The translations under genes were made by a program, and so were the position numbers. From Micromonospora musae (GTDB lineage Bacteria > Actinomycetota > Actinomycetes > Mycobacteriales > Micromonosporaceae), in NCBI RefSeq assembly GCF_003626635.1, contig NZ_RAZT01000002.1, positions 434,001-498,000 on the forward strand: DNA of 64,000 bases, read 5' to 3'. Of the stretch, positions 27,635-36,599 are shown piece by piece (the stretch's first letter is position 1; each line of letters begins with the position of its first letter). The notes under the pieces were generated by a model. That model made no database searches. It was not told the DNA's origin and saw only the letters and a list, made by a program, of their open reading frames with translations.

Positions 27635-27664
27635 GTGGGACTGATTGAGGTAGACAGAGCCTAG
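27635..27664 (+). CDS. Candidate leader peptide MGLIEVDRA
   Basis: A nine-codon ORF (GTG start, TAG stop) at the predicted 5' end of the ABC-F transcript. Its stop codon overlaps the left arm of the first leader hairpin, so a ribosome paused near the end would stop that hairpin forming. Leaderless upstream ORFs followed by a terminator are a known design in front of antibiotic-resistance genes in actinomycetes. No direct evidence of translation exists here. Confidence 0.5.
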   Translation: MGLIEVDRA

Positions 27665-27684
27665 CCACCGAACTGCCGGTGGCT
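27663..27684 (+). promoter_or_regulatory. Leader hairpin 1
   Basis: A perfect 8-bp stem (AGCCACCG / CGGTGGCT) with a six-base loop. Its left arm overlaps the stop codon of the leader ORF, and its right arm abuts the terminator hairpin. Confidence 0.55.
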
Positions 27685-27726
27685 TTCACTCGTGTGGGCC
27701 TCGCCCACGCCAGTGAACGATCTTTT
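27685..27726 (+). terminator. Leader hairpin 2, candidate attenuator
   Basis: A long stem from 27685 to 27717 (outer TTCACT / AGTGAA, inner GTGGGC / GCCCAC, one mismatch and one G-U pair between) with a three-base loop, followed by CGATC and TTTT at 27723-27726. It lies about 350 bases upstream of the ABC-F start with no gene in between, so it would end transcription early unless disrupted. Confidence 0.6.
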
Positions 27727-28070
27727 CCCACGCACCCGCGTGTGAGTCCGCCCCTCTCGGGCGTCGACACCGCCGCGTGCGTCTCGCCGGCACGTTCGCA
27801 CCGTACCGACCCTGGTCCCGGGTACGTGACGGCGAACGCGCGACTTCGACCTGCCAGGTACGCAACCTCCTCCGGCCCGATATCCGGGTAGCGGCGCCTC
27901 GCCGCAGGACGGTGGCACCTCGGCATCCCGTCGACTCTCTCGCCGCATGGGCGCCCGGCTCCGTGGTCGGTAGTTCCGCCAACTCCGCTGGCTGCACCAC
28001 CCACGGCTACGAGAACCGATCCCCGTCACGCCTACCGGCGGTCGACGGGGAGGAAGAGGAACCACCACTC

Positions 28071-29678
28071 ATGTCTACGAAGTCCGCCGTCACTCTCCGG
28101 GATCTGACCTTCGAGTGGCCCGACGGCACCGTCGCGCTCGCCGGCGTCACCGGCACCTTCAGCGCCGGCCGGACCGGGCTCATCGGTCGCAACGGCGCCG
28201 GCAAGTCCACCCTGCTCCGGCTCATCGCCGGTAACCTGCGGCCGACCGCCGGCCAGATCGAGACCAGCGGTGAGGTCGGCTACCTGCCGCAGACGCTCAC
28301 CCTGCGGCAGGAGACCACCGTCGCCGAACTGCTCGGCATTCAGGGGATCCTCGCCGCGCTCAGGGCCATCGAGGCCGGCGACACCGACGAGCAGCACTTC
28401 GATGCGATCGGCGACGACTGGGACATCGAGGCCCGGGCCGACGAGGCGCTGCATCAGATCGGGTTCGCCGCCGCAGACCTCGACCGCCGGGTCGCCGAAG
28501 TCTCCGGTGGAGAGGCCATGCTCATCGCGATCACCGGGCTGCGAATCCGGCGCACCCCGATAACGCTGCTCGACGAGCCCACCAACAACCTCGACCGCGT
28601 CACGCGCGGAAAGCTCGCCGAGTTCGTCGACCAGTGGCCCGGGACGCTCGTCGTCGTGAGCCACGACCTCGAGCTGCTGGAGCGCATGGAGCACACCACC
28701 GAGCTCTACGGCGGCACCCTGGAGACGTTCGGCGGCCCGTACAGCGCGTGGAAGGAACACCAGGAGCAGGAGCAGGCGGCCGCGCAACAAGCCGCACGCT
28801 CAGCTCAGCAGGCGCTCAAGGTGGAGAAGCGGCAACGTATCGAAGCCGAGACGAAGCTGGCCCGCCGTGAACGGACGGCGAAGAAGACCCAGAAGGACGG
28901 CGGCATCCCGAAGATCCTCGCGGGCAACCGCGCCAGCAAGGCCCAGGCATCCGCGGGAGCGCTGCGCTCCACTCTCGACGACAAGGTCCGGGCCGCGCAG
29001 GCCGCCCTCGACGTCGCGGACGCGCGCGTCCGCGACGAGGAGCACATCCACCTCGTCCTGCCCGACCCGGACGTCCCGCGCGGACGGCGCCTGGTGGAGT
29101 TGGCGGACGAGAACCGGACCATCGTGATCCAGGGCCCGGAGCGGGTGGCGCTGATCGGTGCGAACGGCGCCGGGAAGTCCACCCTGATCGATCGACTGGT
29201 TCAGCGCGCCGAGCCGACTCCCGGGCGGCCGCACGGTCGCCTCGTCACCGACCTCGTCGGGTACCTTCCGCAACGCCTCGACGGGCTCGACGACGACGCC
29301 AGCGCGATGGAGAACGTGCAGGCCGTCGCTCCGGGCACGCCGGCCGGCACCATCCGCAACCAACTCGCCAGGCTGCTCCTTCGGGGTGACAGCGTGGACC
29401 GGCCCGTCCGCACTCTCTCCGGCGGGGAGCGGTTCCGAGTCTCGCTCGCCCGGCTCCTCCTGGCCGAACCGCCTGCCCAACTGCTGATCCTGGACGAGCC
29501 GACGAACAACCTCGACATCGCGAGCGTCGAACAACTCGCGGAAGCCCTCGACGCGTACCGTGGCGCCCTCCTCATCGTCAGCCACGACTTCGCCTTCCTC
29601 GACCGGATCGGCGTCGACACCGTCGTCGCGCTCGACGAGAACGGACGGATGAATCAGCGCCGGGGCCTGGAGGCCTGA
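28071..29678 (+). CDS. ABC-F family ribosome protection protein
   Basis: A 535-residue tandem ABC protein without membrane segments. Walker A motifs are GRNGAGKST and GANGAGKST; signatures are VSGGEA and LSGGERFRVSLA; both Walker B motifs read LLDEPTNNLD or LILDEPTNNLD. A charged linker rich in Gln, Lys and Arg (about residues 225-300) separates the ATPases and would reach into the ribosomal E and P sites. Antibiotic-resistance ABC-F proteins dislodge ribosome-targeting drugs. The ATG at 28071 follows a GAGGAAGAGG tract by about 12 bases. The 440-base leader with its attenuator supports drug-responsive control. Confidence 0.92.
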   Translation: MSTKSAVTLRDLTFEWPDGTVALAGVTGTFSAGRTGLIGRNGAGKSTLLRLIAGNLRPTAGQIETSGEVGYLPQTLTLRQETTVAELLGIQGILAALRAIEAGDTDEQHFDAIGDDWDIEARADEALHQIGFAAADLDRRVAEVSGGEAMLIAITGLRIRRTPITLLDEPTNNLDRVTRGKLAEFVDQWPGTLVVVSHDLELLERMEHTTELYGGTLETFGGPYSAWKEHQEQEQAAAQQAARSAQQALKVEKRQRIEAETKLARRERTAKKTQKDGGIPKILAGNRASKAQASAGALRSTLDDKVRAAQAALDVADARVRDEEHIHLVLPDPDVPRGRRLVELADENRTIVIQGPERVALIGANGAGKSTLIDRLVQRAEPTPGRPHGRLVTDLVGYLPQRLDGLDDDASAMENVQAVAPGTPAGTIRNQLARLLLRGDSVDRPVRTLSGGERFRVSLARLLLAEPPAQLLILDEPTNNLDIASVEQLAEALDAYRGALLIVSHDFAFLDRIGVDTVVALDENGRMNQRRGLEA

Positions 29679-29724
29679 CCGCTCCGCGGAGCACGCTTCG
29701 ACGAGCACGCTTCGACGAACGAGC

Positions 29725-29756
29725 GAGGAGGTGGGTCCTCATCGACCCGCCTCCTC
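29725..29756 (+). terminator. Terminator of the ABC-F gene
   Basis: A 12-bp stem with one G-U pair and an eight-base loop, 46 bases after the stop codon. Just before it are two tandem copies of the 14-mer GAGCACGCTTCGAC (29689-29716). Confidence 0.65.
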
Positions 29757-29848
29757 CTTCGCGCAGGCAGGACCGGCTCCGGGCTCGACGCCCTTCGCCC
29801 GGTTCGTAGACGTGTCGTGGGACACAACTGCGCGGTGGATCCGTTCCT

Positions 29849-29881
29849 GCTCATCCCGGCTTCACCGACGATTCACGCAAC
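29849..29881 (+). promoter_or_regulatory. Candidate PHO box (PhoP site), three 11-bp direct repeats
   Basis: Three adjoining 11-mers, GCTCATCCCGG, CTTCACCGACG and ATTCACGCAAC, score 9, 9 and 7 of 11 against the Streptomyces direct-repeat unit as I remember it (GKTCAYYYRSG). The last repeat ends 17 bases before a TAGCGT -10 box at 29899-29904, placing the repeats over the -35 region as in PhoP-activated promoters. Confidence 0.5.
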
Positions 29882-29988
29882 GGGCCCACCGGCCTGACTA
29901 GCGTCGCGACCGATCGAACGACCGAGCCCGCCGAGTCGTGTCGGGACACCCGCGCGCCGACCTGGGGCTCGTACGAGATGAGGGTCGC

Positions 29989-32448
29989 ATGGAACTAGAC
30001 CGCAGGAAGTTCATCGCCATCGGTGGCGCCGTCACCGCGGCAACCCTGCTCCCCGGCGCCGCCGCATGGGCGGAGGCCGGCGACGAGGCCGCGGCCGGCG
30101 AGCGCAAGCCCGGCAAGGACGGCGGACCGGAGGGTGTCTGGCTGCCGGGTGACACCCACGTCCACGACGACCACTCGTCGGACGGCAGCGCGCCCCGCCA
30201 GCTGTCGGACCAGCGCGATCCGGGCAACCTCCCGGTCAGCGAGCAGATCGGCTACGCGGAGACGGCCGGCCTGGCCTTCCTGCCGCTGACCGATCACCGC
30301 ACCTTCGACCAGCACTGGGACCCGCTGTGGCGCTCCGAGAAGCTGCTGCTGCTCACCGGTGAGGAGGTGAACGGCTCCCCGCACTCGGTGGTCCTCGGGG
30401 CGGTCGACACGGTGGTGGACGGCGCCAACCCGCCCGGCTCGGCCGCGTTCCGCCACGTCCAGCAGTCGATCTGGGACACCCATGCCCAGGACGCGTTCTG
30501 GTCCGTGGCCCACCCGGACGACGGGGAGTACACGCCGGCCGCCGGCCCGAACGACAACGCGAGCGTTCAGGGCGTCGACGCCGTCGAGCTCTGGAACGCC
30601 AGCAGCAACCCCGACGTCGAGATCGAGTACGCCGAGAACCGCTGGAACCACGGATTCCGCTTCGGGGGCGTGGCGGCCAGCGACAGCCACTTCAAGGAGC
30701 TGCGCCCGAACAGCGCCCCCGGCAAGCCCACCACCTGGGTCTTCGCTGCGGAGCGGACGACCCGGGCCATCCTCGACGCGCTGCGCGCCGGTCGGACGAC
30801 GCTGACGTACGGAACTGGTGGGGCGTTCGCCACCATCGAGGCCGACCTCGACGGCGACGGCCGGTTCGAGGCGATCGGCGGCGACGAGGTGATCGTCAGG
30901 AGTCGCTCCCTGCCGAAGCGGGCCGCCCTGCGGGTGCGGGTCAGGGCCGGTGTCGGCACGCGGGTGCTCGTGTACGCCGCCCCGGGCCGCTCGGCCGGGC
31001 CGATCGCCACGTACGAGCCCACGAAGGACGACCAGAGCTGGCAGCTTCCGCTCACGCTGACCGGTGACCAGACCTGGTACCGGGTCGAGGTGCGGGCCCC
31101 GGGTGAGCTCTCCGGCCGGGAGGCGGACCCGAACCTGCCCGACCAGCTGCGCGCCGCCACGTCGCCGATCTTCGTCTCGGTGAAGCAGGCCGCCGTGCCG
31201 GCCCCCGAGATCGCGCTCCCGGCGCCGAACCGCACGAACGACCGGGCCGAGCTGGCGGTGGGCGAGCCGGGCGGGTTCGCCGGCTTCGCCGACGTCGCCG
31301 TCGACGGGCAGGTCAGTCACGTCGTCGCCGAGGTGCACGAGGAGCACCGGACGTCGGTGGTCTACCGCCGCCTCGACCGGCACGGCAACCCGCACAGCGA
31401 CAAGACCGTGGTGCTCTCCGGGGACTCCGGCACGGCTCGCGCACCCCGGGTGGTCGCCTCCGGCAAGGACGTCTGGGTGGTGTGGCAGGACGCCCGCGGC
31501 CAGGAGCAGCCGCACCGGCCGGGCATCTGGCTGCGCCACAGCCAGAACGGCGGCCGGAGCTTCGGGTCAGCCGAGCGGCTGAAGACCGGGCAGGGTCGGG
31601 CCGAGCACCCCGCGCTCGCCCTCCTCGGCGGCCACCCGGTGGTCGCCTGGGCGGAGAACAGCGGGGGCGCGTTCGACGTCCGCGTCCAGGTCGTCGGCGT
31701 CGACCACGAGCCGGTCAACGTCTCCGCGGCCGGCAAGGTGATCGTCGCGGGCACGGCCGCCGACGCGCGGTCGCCGATCCACCCGGCCTCCCTCTTCCCC
31801 GCGCTCGCCGTGACGAAGGACCAGCGGGTCGTCGTGACGTGGCAGGACAACCGGTTCGACCCCGACGCCGGCTGGACCGGTCACACGCCGCCCGCCGGGC
31901 AGCCCGCGAGCGGCGGCACCAACCCCGACAACTGGGAGATCATGGCCTCGGTGCGGGCCGGCAAGGGCAAGAGCTGGGGCGCACCCGTACGGGTCAGCGG
32001 CAACGACGACGCGGCCGACCGGCACCCGGGCGTCGCGGTGGACCGCGACGGGGCGTACGTCGTCGTCTGGGAGACCAAGGCGCTCTCGGCCTCCGGGGTG
32101 AACCTGTCGCTGCGGTCGAGCCGCTCCACCGACGGCGTGACCTGGTCGGCGGCCGAACCCGTCGCGCTCGACCCGAACGCGATGAGCCAGCGGCCCCGGG
32201 TCGCCGCCGACCCGGACGGCACTGTGCGGGTGGTCTGGTACGACTCCCGCTCCGCCGACTGGCGTTGGAAGGTCTTCACTTCTCGGCGCAACTCCTCGGG
32301 CTGGACGCCGCCGCTGCAGGTGAGCACCCTCGGGAACAACACCTGGCCGGCGGTGGACGAGGGAGTCGTCGTCTTCACCAGCGACCGCCGGGCCACCCGC
32401 AGCCAGCGCGACCGGACCCAGGAGATCTACCTGGTTCGGCAGGGCTGA
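29989..32448 (+). CDS. Tat-secreted PHP phosphoesterase fused to a sialidase-type beta-propeller
   Basis: An 819-residue exported protein. It starts with a Tat signal (DRRKFIAIGG, cleavage near AWA). A PHP domain of the CehA/McbA type follows (HVHDDHSSDG, LPLTDHRTFD, WSVAHPDDGE, VAASDSHFKE; about 50-270). A linking beta domain reaches about residue 420. The C-terminal 400 residues form repeated blades with Asp-box-like turns (SQNGGRSFGSAE, STDGVTWSAAE) of the sialidase/BNR fold. The propeller probably binds the substrate rather than cleaving sialic acid, since no catalytic Arg-triad pattern is evident. The ATG at 29989 has AGGG five bases upstream. Confidence 0.83.
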   Translation: MELDRRKFIAIGGAVTAATLLPGAAAWAEAGDEAAAGERKPGKDGGPEGVWLPGDTHVHDDHSSDGSAPRQLSDQRDPGNLPVSEQIGYAETAGLAFLPLTDHRTFDQHWDPLWRSEKLLLLTGEEVNGSPHSVVLGAVDTVVDGANPPGSAAFRHVQQSIWDTHAQDAFWSVAHPDDGEYTPAAGPNDNASVQGVDAVELWNASSNPDVEIEYAENRWNHGFRFGGVAASDSHFKELRPNSAPGKPTTWVFAAERTTRAILDALRAGRTTLTYGTGGAFATIEADLDGDGRFEAIGGDEVIVRSRSLPKRAALRVRVRAGVGTRVLVYAAPGRSAGPIATYEPTKDDQSWQLPLTLTGDQTWYRVEVRAPGELSGREADPNLPDQLRAATSPIFVSVKQAAVPAPEIALPAPNRTNDRAELAVGEPGGFAGFADVAVDGQVSHVVAEVHEEHRTSVVYRRLDRHGNPHSDKTVVLSGDSGTARAPRVVASGKDVWVVWQDARGQEQPHRPGIWLRHSQNGGRSFGSAERLKTGQGRAEHPALALLGGHPVVAWAENSGGAFDVRVQVVGVDHEPVNVSAAGKVIVAGTAADARSPIHPASLFPALAVTKDQRVVVTWQDNRFDPDAGWTGHTPPAGQPASGGTNPDNWEIMASVRAGKGKSWGAPVRVSGNDDAADRHPGVAVDRDGAYVVVWETKALSASGVNLSLRSSRSTDGVTWSAAEPVALDPNAMSQRPRVAADPDGTVRVVWYDSRSADWRWKVFTSRRNSSGWTPPLQVSTLGNNTWPAVDEGVVVFTSDRRATRSQRDRTQEIYLVRQG

Positions 32449-32454
32449 GCCGAT

Positions 32455-32496
32455 CCGGTCGGGGCGGTCGGCGGGCGCGCCGGCCGCCCCGACCGG
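32455..32496. terminator. Strong bidirectional terminator
   Basis: An 18-bp stem with one mismatch and a six-base loop begins six bases after the PHP-propeller stop codon and lies before the convergent gene. Confidence 0.75.
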
Positions 32497-32608
32497 GGTC
32501 CCACTCCGATCACGACCCGGACGCCGTCGCCGGCCGAGACCCTGGTCGCCGAGGCGGCGTGAGCGACGCGCCTCCCGGGCCGGCGGGTGGCGCCGGACCG
32601 GGAACCCG

Positions 32609-33601
32609 TCAGGTCAGCGGCGACGGTGACTCGGCGTTCGGCACCAGCAGCCGGGGCGCGCCGGAGCCGTCCGCCGGCACCGCGAAGACATCGGGGCGAC
32701 CGTCGTCCTGGCGGAGGGTGTAGGCGAGCGTCGCACCGTCCAGCCAGGCCGCCTGGTCGTCCACGCTCCGCGTCTCGGCGGTCGGCGTCACCCGCATGGT
32801 GGCCAGGTCGAGCACCGACAGCCGCCAGCCCTGCTGCGGGTCGGCGTCGATCGCCTCCTTGAACGCGAGCCGGGTGCCGTCGGGTGAGAGCGACGGGCAC
32901 TCGACGTTCTCCTTCAGCGTCTCGACCCTCCGCGCGGCGAGGTCGCCCCGGACGAGGTACCGCTTCCCGCCGGTCGACATCGTCGCGTAGAAGACGTTGT
33001 CGTCGGCGGTGAACGTGACACCCCAGTAGTTGACGTCGGCGCTGCGGTACGGCTTCCCGTCGCGGGTCACCGCGAACTCCTCCAACGACATGACCGTGCT
33101 GCCGCTGCGGGTGTCGAGGATTCCGGTGCGGGTGGAGAAGCCGCTGGCCGTGTAGGAGTCGCCGCCCACGAAGGTCGTCCAGGAGATCATCCGGCCGGAG
33201 GCGGAGACCCGGGCCCGGTTGGGCAGGCCGGGGATGGCGACCGAGCGCTGCTGGCGCAGTGCCGAGTCGAGTACGACGACCCGGTACGACCAGGCGTTCT
33301 CCGGCCCGAGGCAGACTCCGGTGCCGGCCGCCGCGTACACCCGCAGGCACTCCAGGTCGGAGACGGTACGCGCGCCGCCCGGGTCCGTGGCGGCGACCGA
33401 GGCGACGTGCCGGTCGGTGATGGTGAGCAGGCGCGCCTGACCCGGCTCCAGGGTGACCGGGCCGGTGTCCGCCCCGGCGGTGGCGGCCGGTGACGCGGCC
33501 GGCTCGGTCACGAGGACCGCGTAGCCCGTCGCCACGACACCCAGCAGCACTGCCGAGCCGACGGCCACACCGATCTTCGCTCGGGTCGAGATCGCGGTCA
33601 T
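32609..33601 (-). CDS. Membrane-anchored TolB/WD-like beta-propeller protein
   Basis: A 330-residue protein with one N-terminal membrane segment (about residues 10-32, IGVAVGSAVLLGVVATGYAV) and no lipobox Cys, so an uncleaved anchor is likely. The rest has TolB/PD40-like repeats such as CPSLSPDGTRLAFKEAID and DVFAVPADGSGAPRLLV. The ATG shares one base with the stop of the MFS gene (TGATG), and GGAAGG lies eight bases upstream, so the two are co-translated. It may monitor or assist the exporter at the outer face; no specific function is known. Confidence 0.78.
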   Translation of the reverse strand: MTAISTRAKIGVAVGSAVLLGVVATGYAVLVTEPAASPAATAGADTGPVTLEPGQARLLTITDRHVASVAATDPGGARTVSDLECLRVYAAAGTGVCLGPENAWSYRVVVLDSALRQQRSVAIPGLPNRARVSASGRMISWTTFVGGDSYTASGFSTRTGILDTRSGSTVMSLEEFAVTRDGKPYRSADVNYWGVTFTADDNVFYATMSTGGKRYLVRGDLAARRVETLKENVECPSLSPDGTRLAFKEAIDADPQQGWRLSVLDLATMRVTPTAETRSVDDQAAWLDGATLAYTLRQDDGRPDVFAVPADGSGAPRLLVPNAESPSPLT

Positions 33602-34938
33602 CAGGAAACCTTCCGGGGGACGGGACGGTACACGGGGGCGAGCATGAGCACGGTGAGCAGGAGGACGGCCGCGACGGCCACGGCGGCGACCCGGATGGCG
33701 TTCTCCGGTCCCCAGGCTTGCCAGGCGAGACCGAAGAGGACGGACGAGACGAGGTAGGCGAGCGCCTGCCCGGTCTGGACGAGCGCGATTCCGGTGGTGC
33801 GCAGTCGCGGCGGCAGCACGGGGCCGGCGAGCGCGATGAGTACGCCGTCGGTGGCCGCGTAGAAGGTGCCGTAGAGGGCCAGGGCCAGCACGAGCAGGGG
33901 CCAGCCGGTGACCGGACCCGCGAGCAGGAGGTAGGTGACGCCGAGCGCGGCGTACCCGCCCAGCATCACCGGGAGCCGGCCGATCCGGTCGGCGAGCAGG
34001 CCGATGGGGGTCGCGAGCAGCAGGTACACCAGGCTGGTGCCGACCGCCAGCAGCGGGAACCAGGTGAGGTCCACGTTCTCCCGACGTTGCAGCAACAGGT
34101 AGACGAAGCCGTCCCCGACGGTGGCCAGCCCGAGCAGCGCGGCGGCCACCACGAGCCGCCGGGCCGGCCGGTCCCGCAGCAGTCCGAACACCTCGCGGAC
34201 GCCGGGCTTCTTCCCGTCCTGGTCGTCCGCCGTGGCGTCGGTTCCCGGCCCGGTGCCGCGGGACGCGTCGACGGCCGCGGCGTCCACCGTCGGCGTGTCC
34301 CGTTCGCGGACGAAGAGGACGAGGACGACGACGCCCAGCGCGGCGATGCAGAAGCTGGTCACGAAGACCGCGTCGTACGACCGGCCGACGGCGAGCAGCA
34401 CGGCCATGGCGACGAGGGGGCCGAGGAACGCGCCGACGGCGTCCATCGTCCGGTGCACGCCGAACGCCCGGCCCAGCGACTCCGGTGGGGTCGACGCCGT
34501 GATGAGCGCGTCCCGAGGCGCGCTCCGTACGCCTTTGCCGAGCCGGTCGACCGCGACGACCGCGCCGATCAACGGCACGGACCGGCCGGCGAGGAGCAGG
34601 CCGAGCTTCGCGACCGCGGAGAGCGCGTACCCGAACCCGGCTACGAGTTTGGGTCGCCGGATCCGGTCGGCGAGGAAGCCACCGACCACCCGCAGCAGCG
34701 CGGTGGCGCCGGCGTAGACGCCGTCGACGACTCCGAAGGCCAGCGGGCTGAGCTGCAGCCCCAGCACCAGGTACAGCGGCAGGACCGCGGTGACCATCTC
34801 GGCGGAGACGTCGGTGATCAGGCTGACCGTCCCGAGGGCGACGACGTTGCCGCTGACCAGGGCGATCCGGCGGCCGGATCGACCGCTGCCCGCCTCGGGC
34901 GGATCGGTCTGCGGCCGGGAGACGGTCGACAGGTACAC
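33601..34938 (-). CDS. MFS transporter
   Basis: A 445-residue major facilitator protein with 12 predicted helices in two halves separated by a charged loop (about residues 200-235). The family A-loop between helices 2 and 3 reads GGFLADRIRRPKL, and its counterpart in the second half is GLLADRIGRLPVM. GVRSAPRDALI in the first half is characteristic of a subgroup of uncharacterised bacterial exporters. The GTG at 34938 has AAGGGG six bases upstream. It is divergent from a secreted phosphoesterase gene. Confidence 0.88.
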   Translation of the reverse strand: MYLSTVSRPQTDPPEAGSGRSGRRIALVSGNVVALGTVSLITDVSAEMVTAVLPLYLVLGLQLSPLAFGVVDGVYAGATALLRVVGGFLADRIRRPKLVAGFGYALSAVAKLGLLLAGRSVPLIGAVVAVDRLGKGVRSAPRDALITASTPPESLGRAFGVHRTMDAVGAFLGPLVAMAVLLAVGRSYDAVFVTSFCIAALGVVVLVLFVRERDTPTVDAAAVDASRGTGPGTDATADDQDGKKPGVREVFGLLRDRPARRLVVAAALLGLATVGDGFVYLLLQRRENVDLTWFPLLAVGTSLVYLLLATPIGLLADRIGRLPVMLGGYAALGVTYLLLAGPVTGWPLLVLALALYGTFYAATDGVLIALAGPVLPPRLRTTGIALVQTGQALAYLVSSVLFGLAWQAWGPENAIRVAAVAVAAVLLLTVLMLAPVYRPVPRKVS

Positions 34939-35080
34939 GGGCGTCCCCTTCGGATCGCGACTGACGGTCGCCTATCGTGCGGCCGCCGCCGACCGGCCAC
35001 AACGGACCGGCGGTGCCGGGCGGACGTGCACGTGGTGAACATCGGCGCAACAGCGAGGTGTTCGCCTCCACGGATGAGTT

Positions 35081-35102
35081 GTTCACCCGCCGGTCAGAGA
35101 TC
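35081..35102 (+). promoter_or_regulatory. Candidate PHO box (PhoP site), two 11-bp direct repeats
   Basis: GTTCACCCGCC matches 10 of 11 positions of the PhoP unit as I remember it, and the adjoining GGTCAGAGATC keeps the GGTCA core (6 of 11). The pair ends 16 bases before a TACATT box at 35119-35124. Further GTTCGCC (35060) and inverted GGTGAAC (35034) copies lie upstream. Confidence 0.5.
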
Positions 35103-35165
35103 GGCCCATCGACCTACCTACATTCCATCCGCTTCAACCCCCGACCCTCGAGAGGGAGGCTCTGG

Positions 35166-36542
35166 ATGGGCATTCGCCTTTCCCGTCCGTCGGTGACGAT
35201 GGGGACGGTCGCGGTGCTGGTCGCCGCCACCGCCGCCGTCGTCATGACCGGCGGCACCTCGGCCTCGGCGGCCACGGCCACGTTCAAGCCGGTCGCCGAC
35301 ACGTACGTCCAGAACGACACCACGTCCACCAACTACGGAACGTCGACGCAGCTCGTGGTCGACAACTCGCCCGTGCGGCGGATGTTCCTGCGCTTCACCG
35401 TGAGTGGGGTCAGCGGCACCGTTACCAGCGCCAAGCTGCGGCTGCGCACGATCAGCGGTAACGACGGCAGCAGCGCCGGCGGCACGTTCCGGGCCATGTC
35501 GAACACGACCTGGTCGGAGACGGGCACGACCTGGGCCAACCAGCCGAGCATCGACGGCGCGACGCTGGGCTCGATCGGCTCGGTCAGCGCCAACGGCTGG
35601 TACGAGGTCGACGTGACGTCCCACGTCCGGGGCAATGGCACGTTCAGCTTCGGCGCGACCTCGTCCAACACGGACGGGGCGTACTACGACTCCCGCGAGA
35701 GCGGTGCGGACGCGCCGCAGCTGGTGATCACCACCGGCACCACGCCGCCGCCCTCGGGCGACCCGGTGCTCGTCGGTGTCGGTGACATCTCCGACTCGGG
35801 CTCCGGCGACACCGCGACCGCGGCGCTGCTCGACAACATCTCCGGCACGGTCTTCACCACCGGTGACAACGTCTACAGCAACGGCACCGCCTCCGAGTTC
35901 AACTCCTACTACGCGCCCACCTGGGGCCGGCACAAGTCGCGTACCCGGCCGTCGCCCGGCAACCACGACTACAACACCTCGGGCGCGACCGGCTACTACA
36001 ACTACTTCGGCTCGCAGGCCGGCCCGAGCGGGCGGGGCTACTACTCGTACGACCTCGGCAACTGGCACGTGGTGTCGTTGAACTCGAACATCAGCATGTC
36101 GGCGGGCTCGGCGCAGGAGCAGTGGCTGCGGGCGGACCTGGCCGCCAGCACCAAGCCGTGCACGCTGGCGTACTGGCACCACCCGCTCTACACGTCGAGC
36201 TCCAACCACGCGCCGTCGACCTCGACGCGTCCGCTCTACCAGGCGCTGTACGACAACAACGCCGACGTCGTGGTCTGGGGTCACAACCACGTGTACGAGC
36301 GGTTCGCGCCGATGAACCCGAACGGCGGGTACGACGCCGGCCGGGGGCTGCGCAGCTTCGTCGCCGGGATGGGCGGTGCCGGCCACTACAGCTTCGGCAC
36401 CATCCAGCCGAACAGCGAGGCGCGCAACAGCTCGGCGTACGGCGTGCTGAAGTTCACGCTGCACGCCAACAGCTACGACTGGCAGTTCGTGCCGGTCGCC
36501 GGGCAGAGCTACAGCGACAGCGGCACCGGTTCCTGCCACTGA
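35166..36542 (+). CDS. Secreted DNRLRE-domain metallophosphoesterase
   Basis: A 458-residue secreted enzyme: signal peptide (1-37), an N-terminal DNRLRE beta-sandwich (about 38-195; PVADTYVQND, RRMFLRFTVSG), a short Pro/Thr/Gly linker, then a calcineurin-like metallophosphoesterase domain. Metal ligands appear in order in VGVGDISDSG, FTTGDNVY, SPGNHDY, YWHHPLY and WGHNHVYERF, the purple-acid-phosphatase pattern. DNRLRE modules occur on surface and wall-associated proteins. GGGAGG lies before the ATG at 35166. A candidate PHO box upstream suggests induction by phosphate shortage. Confidence 0.88.
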   Translation: MGIRLSRPSVTMGTVAVLVAATAAVVMTGGTSASAATATFKPVADTYVQNDTTSTNYGTSTQLVVDNSPVRRMFLRFTVSGVSGTVTSAKLRLRTISGNDGSSAGGTFRAMSNTTWSETGTTWANQPSIDGATLGSIGSVSANGWYEVDVTSHVRGNGTFSFGATSSNTDGAYYDSRESGADAPQLVITTGTTPPPSGDPVLVGVGDISDSGSGDTATAALLDNISGTVFTTGDNVYSNGTASEFNSYYAPTWGRHKSRTRPSPGNHDYNTSGATGYYNYFGSQAGPSGRGYYSYDLGNWHVVSLNSNISMSAGSAQEQWLRADLAASTKPCTLAYWHHPLYTSSSNHAPSTSTRPLYQALYDNNADVVVWGHNHVYERFAPMNPNGGYDAGRGLRSFVAGMGGAGHYSFGTIQPNSEARNSSAYGVLKFTLHANSYDWQFVPVAGQSYSDSGTGSCH

Positions 36543-36557
36543 CGCGCCCCGCATCCG

Positions 36558-36590
36558 CCGGCGCGGTCACCCGAGCGGTGGCCGCGCCGG
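36558..36590. terminator. Bidirectional terminator hairpin
   Basis: A 12-bp stem with one mismatch and a nine-base loop in the 57-base gap between convergent genes. Confidence 0.6.
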
Positions 36591-36599
36591 TGGGCCGGT

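Noticed and set aside
29689..29716. Tandem 14-bp repeat after the ABC-F gene
   Set aside because: Two copies only, next to a terminator; likely a local duplication without function.
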